DNA of 64,000 nt from Gilvimarinus sp. DA14 (GCF_024204685.1 NZ_CP100350.1:3622501-3686500), one strand, 5' to 3'. Shown: positions 1-8,774, numbered from the stretch's first letter. Notes: generated from the sequence alone by a model not told the origin. Made by a program: numbers and translations.

Positions 1-1
1 C

Positions 2-412
2 AGCCCGGTGCTGACGCTCGTGGCAATTGAAGATGTGTGGATCAGTGCGGACTTTACCGAAAATAATCTCGGGCATTTAAAGCCGGGCACCAAGGTTGAA
101 ATAATTTTGGATTCGTTACCCGGGCAAGTGCTTAAGGGCCGCATTAGAAGTATTGGGGTGGGCATTAGCGCCGGCCAGCCGACCCACGCGGGGGCTTTGC
201 CCAGCGTGCAAAACAACCGCGACTGGTTGCGCCAGGCGCAGCGTTTTCCGGTGCAGGTCGAGTTTGCCGAGTCCCTGCCTGGCGATGCCATTCAGCAGTT
301 GCGCATTGGTGGGCAGGCATCGGTCATTGCCTACGCCGAAGGGCACGGCTTTTTGGCACTGCTGGGCAAACTGTATATTCGCTTGCATAGCATCCTCACC
401 TACGCCTACTGA
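2..412 (+). CDS. HlyD-family membrane fusion protein, C-terminal part (cut by window start)
   Basis: Open from the first in-frame codon, so the 5' part lies outside the window; 136 codons remain. The fragment reads as the second half of an HlyD/EmrA-type periplasmic adaptor: a beta-barrel segment with 'VWISADFTENNLGHLKPG' and 'VEIILDSLPGQVLKGRI', then the closing strand 'LRIGGQASVIAYAEG' and a short hydrophobic tail. Such adaptors link an inner-membrane pump to an outer-membrane channel. The next gene begins two bases after the stop and encodes a DUF2955/FUSC-like membrane protein, the usual partner of this adaptor subtype (compare AaeA/AaeB, YibH). The pair therefore probably exports aromatic or other small organic compounds; the substrate is not visible. 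Confidence 0.85.
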   Translation, partial: SPVLTLVAIEDVWISADFTENNLGHLKPGTKVEIILDSLPGQVLKGRIRSIGVGISAGQPTHAGALPSVQNNRDWLRQAQRFPVQVEFAESLPGDAIQQLRIGGQASVIAYAEGHGFLALLGKLYIRLHSILTYAY

Positions 413-414
413 TT

Positions 415-1473
415 ATGTTTAGCCGCGCGGATCAGCCTATGGTTTTACCGCGCCTGCCCCTGGCGGCCAGGCGCGCCTACCGTTTGGCTTTTAGCACCAG
501 CTTGGTGTTGGCCATGGCCTATGGGTTTGGTTTGGCCATTCCTTTCGTTGCACCTTTGTTTGTGGTTATTTTATCGGCCAAGCCTGCGCCTCCCCCGGGG
601 CCCAAACAGCTGTTAATTCTGTTGCTGGCTGTAGCGGTGAGCTTGGGCGTAGGAGTCATACTCGGCCCTCTGTTGCACGGCGCTCCCTTGCCTGCGCTGG
701 CGATTATTATCGCCGGCTTGTACGTCAGTAACCGCTTGGCGTTGCAGCCGGGTAAGGCGGCGGTGGGTACGTTACTCGCACTGGGGTTAACCGTGATTGC
801 GGCGGCGAGCGGTATTAGCCCGACTCTGGCCTCGGGCATTATTTCCACATTGGTGCTCGGTATTGCATTGGCTGTGCTGGGGCAATGGCTGGTGTACCCG
901 TTTTTTCCCGAAGATCCTGCCCCCCAAGTAGCACCGCCACCGCCGCCCAGCGCAGCGGACAGCAACTGGTTATGCTGGCGTGCCACCGCAATTGTGATTC
1001 CTGCATTTGTTCTAACTCTGACCAATCCGGCGGCTTATTTACCGCTAACGGTAAAAAGTATTTTGCTCGGGCGCGAGGCTTCACAGCTGCGCTTACGCGA
1101 TGCTAACCGCGAGATGATCGTCTCAACATTGTTGGGCGGGGCCTGCGCCATCGGCGTCTGGAGCTTGCTGAGCCTAGCGGTAAATTTATGGTTTTATGCG
1201 GGCTGGATATTACTGATTACACTGTTTCTCGCCAGTGGTATGTACGGCGTGTTGCGCACCTCGTTTAAGCCGTCGTTCTGGATGGCGAGCATGACCACCA
1301 TGATTATTCTATTGGGTGCGGCGGTGCAGGACAGCGCCAATGGCAAAGATGTTTATCAGGCATTTGTGGTGCGCATCGCTTTATTTCTCGCCGTTGCGTT
1401 CTACGCGGCTGCGGCCATGGCGGTGCTGGAGTACTGGCGCGCGCGACGCATGCAAAAATCCAACAAGGAGTAA
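415..1473 (+). CDS. DUF2955/FUSC-like inner-membrane transporter
   Basis: 352 residues with about ten hydrophobic segments in two blocks (roughly 25-165 and 190-345), separated by a proline-rich cytoplasmic loop 'APQVAPPPPPSAAD'. This two-block layout is typical of the DUF2955 / aromatic acid exporter / FUSC superfamily. The start ATG lies two bases after the stop of the HlyD-type adaptor, so the two are almost certainly cotranslated. The last codons run into the ribosome-binding site of a small potassium channel gene. Likely role, by inference: the membrane component of an adaptor-dependent efflux system. The family assignment rests on topology and neighbourhood rather than on a catalytic motif. 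Confidence 0.8.
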   Translation: MFSRADQPMVLPRLPLAARRAYRLAFSTSLVLAMAYGFGLAIPFVAPLFVVILSAKPAPPPGPKQLLILLLAVAVSLGVGVILGPLLHGAPLPALAIIIAGLYVSNRLALQPGKAAVGTLLALGLTVIAAASGISPTLASGIISTLVLGIALAVLGQWLVYPFFPEDPAPQVAPPPPPSAADSNWLCWRATAIVIPAFVLTLTNPAAYLPLTVKSILLGREASQLRLRDANREMIVSTLLGGACAIGVWSLLSLAVNLWFYAGWILLITLFLASGMYGVLRTSFKPSFWMASMTTMIILLGAAVQDSANGKDVYQAFVVRIALFLAVAFYAAAAMAVLEYWRARRMQKSNKE

Positions 1474-1483
1474 ACATAGTCTT

Positions 1484-1912
1484 ATGTTAATGAATTTTGT
1501 CCTCGGCATATCCATGATGGTGTTTTGCCTATTTTTGCAGGGTATTTTGGTGTTAGTGGCACTGCGGTTCTTTAGCCGGCGCGAACATATTGTGGGAGCT
1601 TCATTTGCCGCATCCATGCGCGTTACGGCCGGGATGATGGCCATTCTGATTTTGGGCAATATCTTTCAGGTAATGGCCTGGGGTGGGCTGTTTTATCTTC
1701 TGGGTGAGTTTGATGACTTTGCCGTGGCCGTGTATCACTCGGCGGTGAACTTTGCCACTTTAGGTTACGGCGATATTGTGATGTCGCCCGAGCACGAACT
1801 GCTAGGCCCGCTGGAGGCATTAAACGGCGTGTTAATGGTGGGGGTGTCAACTGCAGCTCTGTCGCGCGCCTTCTCCGAAGCGCTTAAAGATCGCATCCCC
1901 CAATCCCATTAG
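1484..1912 (+). CDS. Two-TM potassium channel-like protein
   Basis: 142 residues. The reading frame is open further upstream, but ATG 1484 is chosen because AAGGAG (1465-1470, inside the end of the previous gene) sits upstream and the next residues form a membrane helix. Topology is TM1 (about 5-28), TM2 (about 45-68), a pore loop and TM3 (about 108-130). The pore loop carries 'FATLGYGDI', matching the K+ selectivity filter TxGYGD of the Ion_trans_2 family. There is no RCK or cyclic-nucleotide domain, so gating is unclear. It lies 10 bases after the DUF2955 transporter and probably belongs to the same transcript. Confidence 0.85.
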   Translation: MLMNFVLGISMMVFCLFLQGILVLVALRFFSRREHIVGASFAASMRVTAGMMAILILGNIFQVMAWGGLFYLLGEFDDFAVAVYHSAVNFATLGYGDIVMSPEHELLGPLEALNGVLMVGVSTAALSRAFSEALKDRIPQSH

Positions 1913-1915
1913 CGC

Positions 1916-2476
1916 CTAAATGCCATCAAGCGCGAGCTGGCAGTTGTCGTCGGCAAGCTTTTCCAGCTCGCGCTCTATTTCCACCTCGCTGGGTAATGAT
2001 TGAAACGCTTCGCGGTACTCACTTTTCAGCCGCTTGCGGATCTTGCCCCAGATAAAACGCCGCACTTCTATTTTATCCTGCAAGATTAAACCGGGTACCG
2101 GCACGGGTTTGCGGGTGTCTTCATCGATTGCCACCATGGTGAAGTAAGAGGTATTGGTGTGCTTATTAATGCCGCGCTTAAAGTCCTCCGAATACACCTT
2201 AATACCCACCTCCATGGAAGAGCGGCCTACGTAGTTGACCGAGGCCATAAGCGTCACCAGTTCTCCCACCTCGACGGCGTTGACAAAGTTAACCGAATCT
2301 ACCGAGGCGGTAACACAATAGCCGCGCGAATGGCTGGCGGCCGTGGTGTAAGCAATTTTATCCATCAGCGACAGAATAATACCGCCGTGAACTTTGCCCC
2401 CGAAGTTGGCGTAGGAGGGAATCATCAATTCTTTGAGTATGTTCTGCGATGACTTAACGGTGCGATATTCTGACAT
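1916..2476 (-). CDS. Hotdog-fold acyl-CoA thioesterase
   Basis: 186 residues. The first 125 form a single 4HBT hotdog domain with the helix motif 'GGKVHGGIILSLMDKIAY', the GGxxxxxxD signature of YciA/BACH-type acyl-CoA hydrolases. The strand 'TASVDSVNFVNAVEVGELV' and 'EDFKRGINKHTNTSYFTMVAID' follow. Members hydrolyse fatty acyl-CoA to free acid and CoA in the cytoplasm. The C-terminal 50 residues are charged and acidic ('SEVEIERELEKLADDN') and extend beyond the minimal domain. The gene converges on the channel gene with three bases between stops. Chain-length preference cannot be read from the sequence. Confidence 0.88.
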   Translation of the reverse strand: MSEYRTVKSSQNILKELMIPSYANFGGKVHGGIILSLMDKIAYTTAASHSRGYCVTASVDSVNFVNAVEVGELVTLMASVNYVGRSSMEVGIKVYSEDFKRGINKHTNTSYFTMVAIDEDTRKPVPVPGLILQDKIEVRRFIWGKIRKRLKSEYREAFQSLPSEVEIERELEKLADDNCQLALDGI

Positions 2477-2640
2477 GTAGGCGTCCCTGTTGCTGTGAGA
2501 TCAGGTGAGATTATGATGTGCGTTAGGATACTAGCGGTAAATGCGCCGGGCTCCAAGTCGCAGGCGCCCATAGGCAATGGCGTATTTTGTCTGGTCATGG
2601 TGTAATGGCGGGTGAATAGACTTAGCCGGAGCCCCCGTTT

Positions 2641-4329
2641 GTGAGCTTAAGTACCCGAGTTCTGTCCTTGGCGACCCTGCTGATTGTGGCGGCGGGGGTC
2701 GGCTCTTGGGTGGCCTATCAGAAACTGACCGAGTCAATCATTGAGCGCTGGGGCCAGCAGGTCACTGAAATTCAGGTGCGTTACGACAGCGCCCGTCTGC
2801 TCAGCTCACTCGAGCGCGAAATTGGTTTGGCAAAGCAGCTGGCTCGTTCGCCCAATCTCGTGGCCTGGGCGCAAGACCCGGACAATCGGGCATTGCAGAA
2901 CACTGCGCTGAGCGAATTGGAGAATTTTCGCGGCGGCTTTAGCGATAAAAGCTACTTTGTCGCACTCACCGCAAACTTGAATTACTACTTCAACAACGCC
3001 GCCAACGAGTATGCTGACAACCAGTATCGCTATACCCTCGACCCGAACAAACCCGACGATGCCTGGTTTTTCCAGCTGGTTGAAGAAGGGCGCGACTTTC
3101 ACCTTAACGTAAACCCGGACACCAACCTCGGCGTTACCAAACTGTGGATTGACGTGCTGGTGCGCAATCAAGCGGGCGAGATTGTTGCCATGGTGGGCAC
3201 TGGCCTGAATCTGGATAACTTTCTTGAGGATATCGTCGATATCGGGCAGCAGGGCGTGACCACCTTATTCGCTGATTATAATGGCGCTATTCAGCTCTAT
3301 CGCGATCGCAATTACATCGATTTTGGCAGCATCATCAAGCCCGAGGGACAAAAGAAAACCGTAGATTTACTGTTCGATGATCCGCAGGACAAGCAGCAAA
3401 TGTTGGGCATGTTGGCCATGCTGAAAAAGCAGGGCGACACCGCCGGCTCTGTCGAGAGTGGTTTTGTCGAAGTCGATGGCCGCAAACATTTAGCGGGGGT
3501 GGCTTACTTGCCCACTATCGGCTGGTTTGAAATTACCTTACTGGATTTGAGTGTACTGCTGCCCAAGCGCGAGTTCTGGCCCTTGGTGGTAGTGTTTATT
3601 GCCGCATTGTTGGTGACCTTGGGCGTATTTTATTGGGTAATTCAGTCGCGGGTACTGCGCCCGGTCGCCGAGCTGGAAAATGCCGTAAAGCAGGTGCGCG
3701 ATGGCCGTTACGATCTGCCGTATCTGCCCAAGCCCGATAACGAAATAGGCCAGCTGGCGGATCACTTTGAAAAAATGACCGATCGGGTCAGGCGCACCAC
3801 GGAGGAGTTGGAAGCAAGGGTTGTGCATCGTACCGAACAATTGCATTTGCAGGCTCGCACCGACCCGCTTACCGATCTTAAAAACCGCCGTGGCCTGGAT
3901 GAGGCCCTCAAAGAAATGGTGGTGCGCGCCGAGCGCGAAAACGTCAGCTTTGGCATACTCTGGTTGGATGTAGATAACTTCAAAAACATCAACGATGAGT
4001 TTGGTCATCAGTTTGGCGACGACATTCTGCGCCGGGTTGCCCTGTGGTTGCGCGCTGCCATTCGTCCTTACGACCAGGTTGGCCGCTGGGGCGGCGACGA
4101 ATTTGTGGTGGTTATGTCGCCCTGCGAGCAGAATGCGTTGGCCCAAGCGGCTGAGCGTATTCGCGCCACAGTGGAGGAGGAAAGCCGGCGCACAGGTACC
4201 GCACTAACGCTCAGCATAGGTGCCCACCTGGGTAAGCCCGGCGAAAGCATCGATACCTTACTGCACTATGCCGATTTGGCGCTCTATCAAGCCAAGGGTG
4301 CCGGGCGCAATACCATTGCCTTTGAGTAA
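2641..4329 (+). CDS. Membrane-bound diguanylate cyclase with periplasmic sensor, HAMP and GGDEF
   Basis: 562 residues from a GTG start preceded by CCGGAG. Order: TM1 (about 5-25), a long Cache-like periplasmic region (about 26-305) with 'WFFQLVEEGRDFHLNVNPDTN', TM2 (about 308-330), HAMP linker and coiled coil (330-400), and a GGDEF domain (about 405-560). The active-site motif is an intact GGDEF at 484-488. An RxxD inhibitory site (RPYD, 475-478) lies five residues upstream, so product inhibition by c-di-GMP is expected. It should make c-di-GMP from GTP in response to an extracellular ligand. No EAL domain is present. The gene stands alone. Confidence 0.93.
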   Translation: MSLSTRVLSLATLLIVAAGVGSWVAYQKLTESIIERWGQQVTEIQVRYDSARLLSSLEREIGLAKQLARSPNLVAWAQDPDNRALQNTALSELENFRGGFSDKSYFVALTANLNYYFNNAANEYADNQYRYTLDPNKPDDAWFFQLVEEGRDFHLNVNPDTNLGVTKLWIDVLVRNQAGEIVAMVGTGLNLDNFLEDIVDIGQQGVTTLFADYNGAIQLYRDRNYIDFGSIIKPEGQKKTVDLLFDDPQDKQQMLGMLAMLKKQGDTAGSVESGFVEVDGRKHLAGVAYLPTIGWFEITLLDLSVLLPKREFWPLVVVFIAALLVTLGVFYWVIQSRVLRPVAELENAVKQVRDGRYDLPYLPKPDNEIGQLADHFEKMTDRVRRTTEELEARVVHRTEQLHLQARTDPLTDLKNRRGLDEALKEMVVRAERENVSFGILWLDVDNFKNINDEFGHQFGDDILRRVALWLRAAIRPYDQVGRWGGDEFVVVMSPCEQNALAQAAERIRATVEEESRRTGTALTLSIGAHLGKPGESIDTLLHYADLALYQAKGAGRNTIAFE

Positions 4330-4369
4330 CGCGCGCTAAAGCATTGCCTTAATCAGGTGTCGGCATGGT

Positions 4370-5998
4370 TTATTCGCGTACTGAGGGTTGGCTTGAATCG
4401 TCGCGTAAGCGGGCGCGCACTGTATGCGCGTGCCATATGGCAGGCACTATCACCGCAAAGCTAATCAGGCCAAGTAACCACAGATAACTCGCGTTCAGCG
4501 CCGCCAGGTTCACAAGCTCTGCGGCCTCTTCTGAATTCACGCTGCGTGCATGGGCAATAGGTGCCAGGGCGGCATCTTTTGCGACCGCGAAGCCGCCGCT
4601 AAACGCGCTCTCCCAGCCCAGCGCCGAAAGTGAACTATAAGCTTTGTAAGCCATCGCCGAGGCGCCAAACCCTATCAGTCCTATGGCTACAGTACCGGCC
4701 ACCAGTAAACCAAACCCCACAGCGCCAATGCTTATAATGCCAACGGCGACAATGCCCACGCTAATCGGCGCCACCGCCAGCCCTCCCCAGGCGAACAGCA
4801 GGCCATAGGCGCGATCGCCTCCGGCAAGCCAGGCAAAGGCAGGTCTTTCACCCAATTCGGTCACGCCCAGCTTAAAGTGGTACAGGGGCGCGCCCATTAG
4901 GGTGATGCGGCTTTTCACCTCTCGGCGTTTGGAGTGTGGGCGGTCGTAGGCGCTTGAAAAAGCATCGGGGTTAGTCAGTCGCGCCTGCGCTCGGATTTGT
5001 GGCTGCGAGCTCAGCATATAAGCGACAGCTTGCAAATTGGCTAGGGCAAAAAGCAGTGCTAATAATTGCGCGGCAAGGGTATAGAGCAGGCCGTAATTAC
5101 CCTGTGCAATTGCCAGGTGTTTAAGTGTGAACATACCCAGGGTGTAAACAATAGCCAAGCTAAAAAACAGGGCCACAATTTTCACCACATGGCGCTTCTC
5201 GTTCGCTGTGCGCGACTGCGCAAGGCTTGCTTTCACACTAAACAGCGAGCCTATGACACCAGAAAGCGATGCCAGTAGCGTCAGCAAGGACGCCCCCTTG
5301 AGCGCCGAGCCGGCCGCGCCCATGCTCAGCACAGACGCCTTGGCCTTGGGGGCAGAAATGCTGCTTATGGCGAGCAATACCGCCATGGTAAACGAGGCGC
5401 CGGGCTTGCTTTTCACCAAAGTGTCTTCGACAAACCCGATCATCGCTGTGTGCAAGGCCTTGCGCCCGCGCGACAAACGTTGCTTGACTGTCGCCTCGGT
5501 TAAATCCAGCTCGGCGGCTACGTGTTCCACCGAGCGCTGTTCGCGATAAAACAGAATTAAAGGTTCACGGTAGGTTTCGGGTAACTGCTGCAGGGTCTGC
5601 CACAGCAGCGCCTGTTGCTGCTCTTTTATCAGTGTTTCATCTATATGCGGCTCGCTAGATACTTGCTCATCCAATCCGTTTGAATCGGTATTGGCGTGGC
5701 GGGCTTCCCTGCGCCGGTAGCGGCTGACTTTAAAACGTAAAATGCCGCACAGCCAGGCCTTGAGTTTCTCCGGTTCTGCCAGGGTGTCTAGCTTGCGCCA
5801 GGCATCCACAAAAGCCTCCTGGGCTATATCTTCACTGTGCTTCACATCGCCCACCGACGAATAGGCCAGCGAACACAGCAGGCTTTGGTAGCGACTGACT
5901 ATTTCACCAAAGGCATCGCGATCGCCGCCAATCGAGGCTAACACCAAGCTGGCGTCATTAGCCTCGTTATAGCGCACTCGTTTTCTAAATAGGCTCAT
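4370..5998 (-). CDS. ECF-type sigma factor fused to a polytopic membrane domain
   Basis: 542 residues, about three times the usual ECF length. The N-terminus holds sigma region 2 (about 24-92, 'YSSVGDVKHSEDIAQEAF' and 'LDTLAEPEKLKAWLCGIL') and region 4 (about 133-183, 'LPETYREPLILFYREQRS' and 'EATVKQRLSRGRKAL'). From residue about 205 the chain becomes hydrophobic, with roughly eight possible membrane spans. These include a glycine-periodic stretch (about 408-450) where small residues recur every 4-5 positions. No separate anti-sigma gene is adjacent, so the membrane part may tether the sigma factor or regulate it. It is divergent from a secreted CIA30-like protein and an acyltransferase. The sigma identity is firm; the role of the membrane half is inference. 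Confidence 0.85.
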   Translation of the reverse strand: MSLFRKRVRYNEANDASLVLASIGGDRDAFGEIVSRYQSLLCSLAYSSVGDVKHSEDIAQEAFVDAWRKLDTLAEPEKLKAWLCGILRFKVSRYRRREARHANTDSNGLDEQVSSEPHIDETLIKEQQQALLWQTLQQLPETYREPLILFYREQRSVEHVAAELDLTEATVKQRLSRGRKALHTAMIGFVEDTLVKSKPGASFTMAVLLAISSISAPKAKASVLSMGAAGSALKGASLLTLLASLSGVIGSLFSVKASLAQSRTANEKRHVVKIVALFFSLAIVYTLGMFTLKHLAIAQGNYGLLYTLAAQLLALLFALANLQAVAYMLSSQPQIRAQARLTNPDAFSSAYDRPHSKRREVKSRITLMGAPLYHFKLGVTELGERPAFAWLAGGDRAYGLLFAWGGLAVAPISVGIVAVGIISIGAVGFGLLVAGTVAIGLIGFGASAMAYKAYSSLSALGWESAFSGGFAVAKDAALAPIAHARSVNSEEAAELVNLAALNASYLWLLGLISFAVIVPAIWHAHTVRARLRDDSSQPSVRE

Positions 5999-6048
5999 CG
6001 TTGAATCCGTTGTGTTTGTTCCGGCCTATAAGTGCCAGCCTTTAGAGA

Positions 6049-6090
6049 AAAGGTGACAAAAAAATCGAATTAAAAAATATTGTCACCTTT
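6049..6090. promoter_or_regulatory. Inverted repeat between the divergent sigma-factor and CIA30-like genes
   Basis: The ten-base arms AAAGGTGACA (6049-6058) and TGTCACCTTT (6081-6090) are perfect inverted copies 22 bases apart, with an A/T-rich centre. They lie 51 and 65 bases from the two divergent start codons. The arrangement fits either a dimeric operator or two outward-facing copies of a promoter -35 element, one for each gene. If the ECF factor reads GGTGAC, it would control both itself and the downstream pair. Confidence 0.5.
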
Positions 6091-6154
6091 GGTGCGCCGA
6101 TGGGTACTTAGAGTCTGTTAACACTTACGTCGCAACTCTTACGGAGAATATTCC

Positions 6155-6754
6155 ATGCAAGCACGTCCATTCATTCAGTCTGTCTCGCTCAAGTCTATTG
6201 CTTTGGCTGCCACTTTATCTTTATCGGCGCTGGCCTGGGGGGATAACTTACCCCCAGTGGTGGATACTTTTGCCAACCCCGAGAATAACAGCTTGGCGCT
6301 TAAGCGTCAGTTGATAACAGATAGCCTGACAGGTGGTGGCTCTAGCGCCCAGCAGCAGGTAGAAAAAGGCATGATTACCGTTAGCGGCGATATTGCCCCG
6401 GCGCGCGGTCAGTTGGGTTGGGTGAGTTTGGTGTTGCCACTCGATGCCGAAGGTGGTTCGCAAAACGCCCAGGCCTATACCGGTGTTGTACTGAAGGTAA
6501 AGGTCAATAAGGGTAATTTGTCGCTATCGGTAAACTCGAGCGAGGTTAACAATTATGACTATCACGCGGCGCCGGTTAGGGTGACTAACGACGGTGAATT
6601 TCACGAGATAAGAGTACCATTTGACTCGCTTAAGCGCGCCTGGTCAGAGCAAACGCCTTTAAACACCACGACAATTAACAGTATCAGTGTAGTTGCCTAT
6701 GCCATGCAGCCCGAAGCTTTCAGCTATGCGCTGGATCAAGTTGGCTTTTACTAA
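6155..6754 (+). CDS. Secreted CIA30/CBM11-like beta-sandwich protein
   Basis: 199 residues beginning with a clear Sec signal peptide (1-29, ending 'LSLSALAWG'). The mature part starts 'VDTFANPENNSL' and contains 'YTGVVLKVKVNKGNLSLSV', 'FHEIRVPFDSLKRAW' and ends 'ALDQVGFY'. This is the pattern of the CIA30 / galactose-binding-like beta-sandwich, often seen in periplasmic or extracellular proteins and in CBM11-type carbohydrate modules. ATG 6155 has ACGGAG upstream. It is followed after 15 bases by a membrane acyltransferase, so the two are probably one operon facing the membrane-fused sigma factor. No catalytic residues are evident and the ligand is unknown. Confidence 0.75.
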   Translation: MQARPFIQSVSLKSIALAATLSLSALAWGDNLPPVVDTFANPENNSLALKRQLITDSLTGGGSSAQQQVEKGMITVSGDIAPARGQLGWVSLVLPLDAEGGSQNAQAYTGVVLKVKVNKGNLSLSVNSSEVNNYDYHAAPVRVTNDGEFHEIRVPFDSLKRAWSEQTPLNTTTINSISVVAYAMQPEAFSYALDQVGFY

Positions 6755-6769
6755 ACCGAGGGTTGCGTC

Positions 6770-7999
6770 ATGAACACTGTGCCATCGAACAATACCCGCC
6801 TGGATTATTTGGATGCTGTGCGCGCCTTTGCGCTGTTGCTTGGCATCGTCTTTCACGCCAGCTTGTCGTTTTTGCCGGTGTACATAGGCTGGGCGGTCAT
6901 GGATATTTCCACCAGCGAAGTAGTGGGGGTGTTTGCCTTAATCAGTCATTCATTTCGCATGGAGCTGTTCTTTTTGGTGGCAGGTTTTTTTAGTCATATG
7001 AGCTACCACCGCAAGGGCGCTGCGAACTTTTTAAAATCTCGCGTTTTACGAATTGCTGTGCCCTTTGTGGTGGGCTGGATCTTACTGCGGCCCTTGTTGG
7101 TGTCCGGCTGGATTATGGGAATGCAAAGCCTGCGCGGCGAAGTTAGTATCTGGCCGGCGCTGGGGGAGGGTTTTGCCTCTTTGCTTGGCGATTATCAGGC
7201 GCCGTTCACCGGCACGCACCTTTGGTTTTTGTATTACCTGCTTATTATTACTGTCGGCTTATTGTGTTGTCGCACTCTTGTTACGCGGCACGAGCCCTTA
7301 TACCGGATGTGTGTTGCCAGGGTGGATGCGGTGCTAATGCGCTGGTGTCGTTCGCCAATGGCTATTTTTGCTGTTGCCATTCCCACCACGGGTTGCCTGT
7401 GGTTTATGGGCCAATGGGGTATGGATACTCCCGATAAAAGCCTGGCGCCCCATTGGCCGGTCGCTATTATCTATGGGGCTTGCTTTACTTCGGGGTGGTT
7501 GATGCACCGCCAGGTCGATGCACTCCATCGCTTTAGTCAACTGCGTTGGTACAAAGCGTTAATGGCGGTAATTGCCATTATTGCGGCTGTTGTCTTGTCG
7601 CCCTATGAAAGCCAATCGGGGCATCCGCAAGCTACCGTTTTAAAATTAGCTTTTCAATTCAGTTACGCGGTAATGATGTGGTCACTGGTCGCTATTACCA
7701 TCGGCATATTTCGCCGCTTTCTCGACCGCCCCAATAAAACAGTACGCTACCTGGCCGATGCCTCCTACTGGTTGTACTTACTGCACCTGCCGCTGGTGAT
7801 TTGGCTGCAGATCGCCTTTGCCGAAGTGGCATTACACTGGAGCGTAAAACTCGCATTGATTACCGGCATCACCCTTGGCCTGTCACTGCTGGCTTACGAT
7901 TTACTGGTAAGGTCCACTTGGCTGGGGCGAGTGCTTAATGGCCAGCGAAAGCCAAGGCTGCTGAGCGCTGCGCGATTTAATCGGCCTGCCCTACATTAA
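6770..7999 (+). CDS. Acyltransferase 3 family membrane protein (MdoC/OpgC-like)
   Basis: 409 residues with about ten membrane segments. The N-terminus 'RLDYLDAVRAFALLLGIVFHASLSFLP' carries the conserved early histidine of acyltransferase-3 proteins. It is followed by 'RMELFFLVAGFFSHM' and 'KSRVLRIAVPFVVG', all standard for the family. Such proteins transfer acetyl or succinyl groups from the cytoplasm to periplasmic glycans or lipids; OpgC-like members succinylate osmoregulated glucans. It follows the CIA30-like gene by 15 bases. The acceptor here is unknown, and a glucan or exopolysaccharide is a guess from the family. Confidence 0.85.
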   Translation: MNTVPSNNTRLDYLDAVRAFALLLGIVFHASLSFLPVYIGWAVMDISTSEVVGVFALISHSFRMELFFLVAGFFSHMSYHRKGAANFLKSRVLRIAVPFVVGWILLRPLLVSGWIMGMQSLRGEVSIWPALGEGFASLLGDYQAPFTGTHLWFLYYLLIITVGLLCCRTLVTRHEPLYRMCVARVDAVLMRWCRSPMAIFAVAIPTTGCLWFMGQWGMDTPDKSLAPHWPVAIIYGACFTSGWLMHRQVDALHRFSQLRWYKALMAVIAIIAAVVLSPYESQSGHPQATVLKLAFQFSYAVMMWSLVAITIGIFRRFLDRPNKTVRYLADASYWLYLLHLPLVIWLQIAFAEVALHWSVKLALITGITLGLSLLAYDLLVRSTWLGRVLNGQRKPRLLSAARFNRPALH

Positions 8000-8099
8000 A
8001 ACGCTTGCGATATTCTCCCGGCCCTAAGCCGACAATGCGGGTAAAAATTTTGCGAAAAGATGCCGGGTCTGTATAGCACGGCTTTTGGTTAATAAATTT
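7977..8099 (-). pseudogene. Remnant of an AraC-family regulator (last ~35 codons)
   Basis: Read on the minus strand, this short frame gives 'CYTDPASFRKIFTRIVGLG' and then 'PGEYRKRF', ending at a stop at 7977-7979. This is the second helix-turn-helix of AraC/XylS proteins (consensus GYxDxSxFxRxFKxxxGxSPxxYR). Only the terminal part survives. A TAG stop lies in frame a few codons upstream and no other piece of the family is visible before 8394. The fragment overlaps the last codons of the acyltransferase on the other strand. It probably marks an old deletion or rearrangement endpoint. Confidence 0.7.
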
Positions 8100-8393
8100 G
8101 ATTACGACCTATAAGGATACAAGGCCTTGTTTGGCAACCGTGCTTTGCTATTACTCACTTAATAGTGTGAGTAACCGGCGGAGCAGGGTCGCCAAGCGCA
8201 AAAAGCAAACTCTACACGGCTGTTGCAGTTCTTACCCTTAACCCCCCACACCTAACGTCCAATCTCCCGCAAACACGCTAATTAGGCTGTAATCCGACTG
8301 GAACGCAGTTTGCTATAACGAAGCATTCTTTAAGGCGCTCAAACCGCCATTTTGCTCGACACGGCGCAGGCCGCCTTTCGTTAAGGGGAAACA
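8100..8393. other. Intergenic stretch before chaB
   Basis: No coding potential seen. It contains a perfect eight-base inverted repeat, TTACTCAC (8151-8158) and GTGAGTAA (8167-8174), with an eight-base loop, of unknown role. The last 50 bases lead into the chaB-like start with AAGGGGAA as its ribosome-binding site. Confidence 0.4.
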
Positions 8394-8774
8394 ATGTATT
8401 ACCAAAACACTGCTGAGCTACCTGACTCGGTAAAAAACTCACTGCCTCAGGATGGGTTAAACATATACCTGCAGGCCTTTAACAGTGCCTGGGATACCTT
8501 CGCGGACCCCGAAAAGCGTATCGGCAATGACGATCGGGAAACGGTGGCTCATAAGGTGGCCTGGTCGGTGGTGGAAAAGTCATACACCGAAACGCCTCAG
8601 GGTAGCTGGGTCAAGGCCATTGCGATAAATACAGCCAGCGAAGCGCGCTCTTGGCGTGGTCGTATAGGCGTACATGCAGACAGTAAGCAAACTAAGCCAC
8701 ATCCAGAAAAAGAGTTTGTAAGTGCGCCAGAGAGTCTATTGCGCTCTAGTGTTCACCCCAGTCCCGAGGCTTAG
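8394..8774 (+). CDS. chaB: ChaB family protein
   Basis: 126 residues. The first 70 match the ChaB family: 'ELPDSVKNSLPQDGLNIYLQ', 'AFNSAWDTF' and 'VAHKVAWSVVEKSY', a small soluble helical fold. E. coli ChaB (about 76 residues) was named as a regulator of the ChaA cation antiporter, but its biochemical role is uncertain. This copy has about 50 extra C-terminal polar residues. Its stop codon abuts the ATG of the next gene, an App1-like phosphatase, so the two are translationally linked. A role in envelope or lipid stress is possible but not shown. Confidence 0.8.
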   Translation: MYYQNTAELPDSVKNSLPQDGLNIYLQAFNSAWDTFADPEKRIGNDDRETVAHKVAWSVVEKSYTETPQGSWVKAIAINTASEARSWRGRIGVHADSKQTKPHPEKEFVSAPESLLRSSVHPSPEA

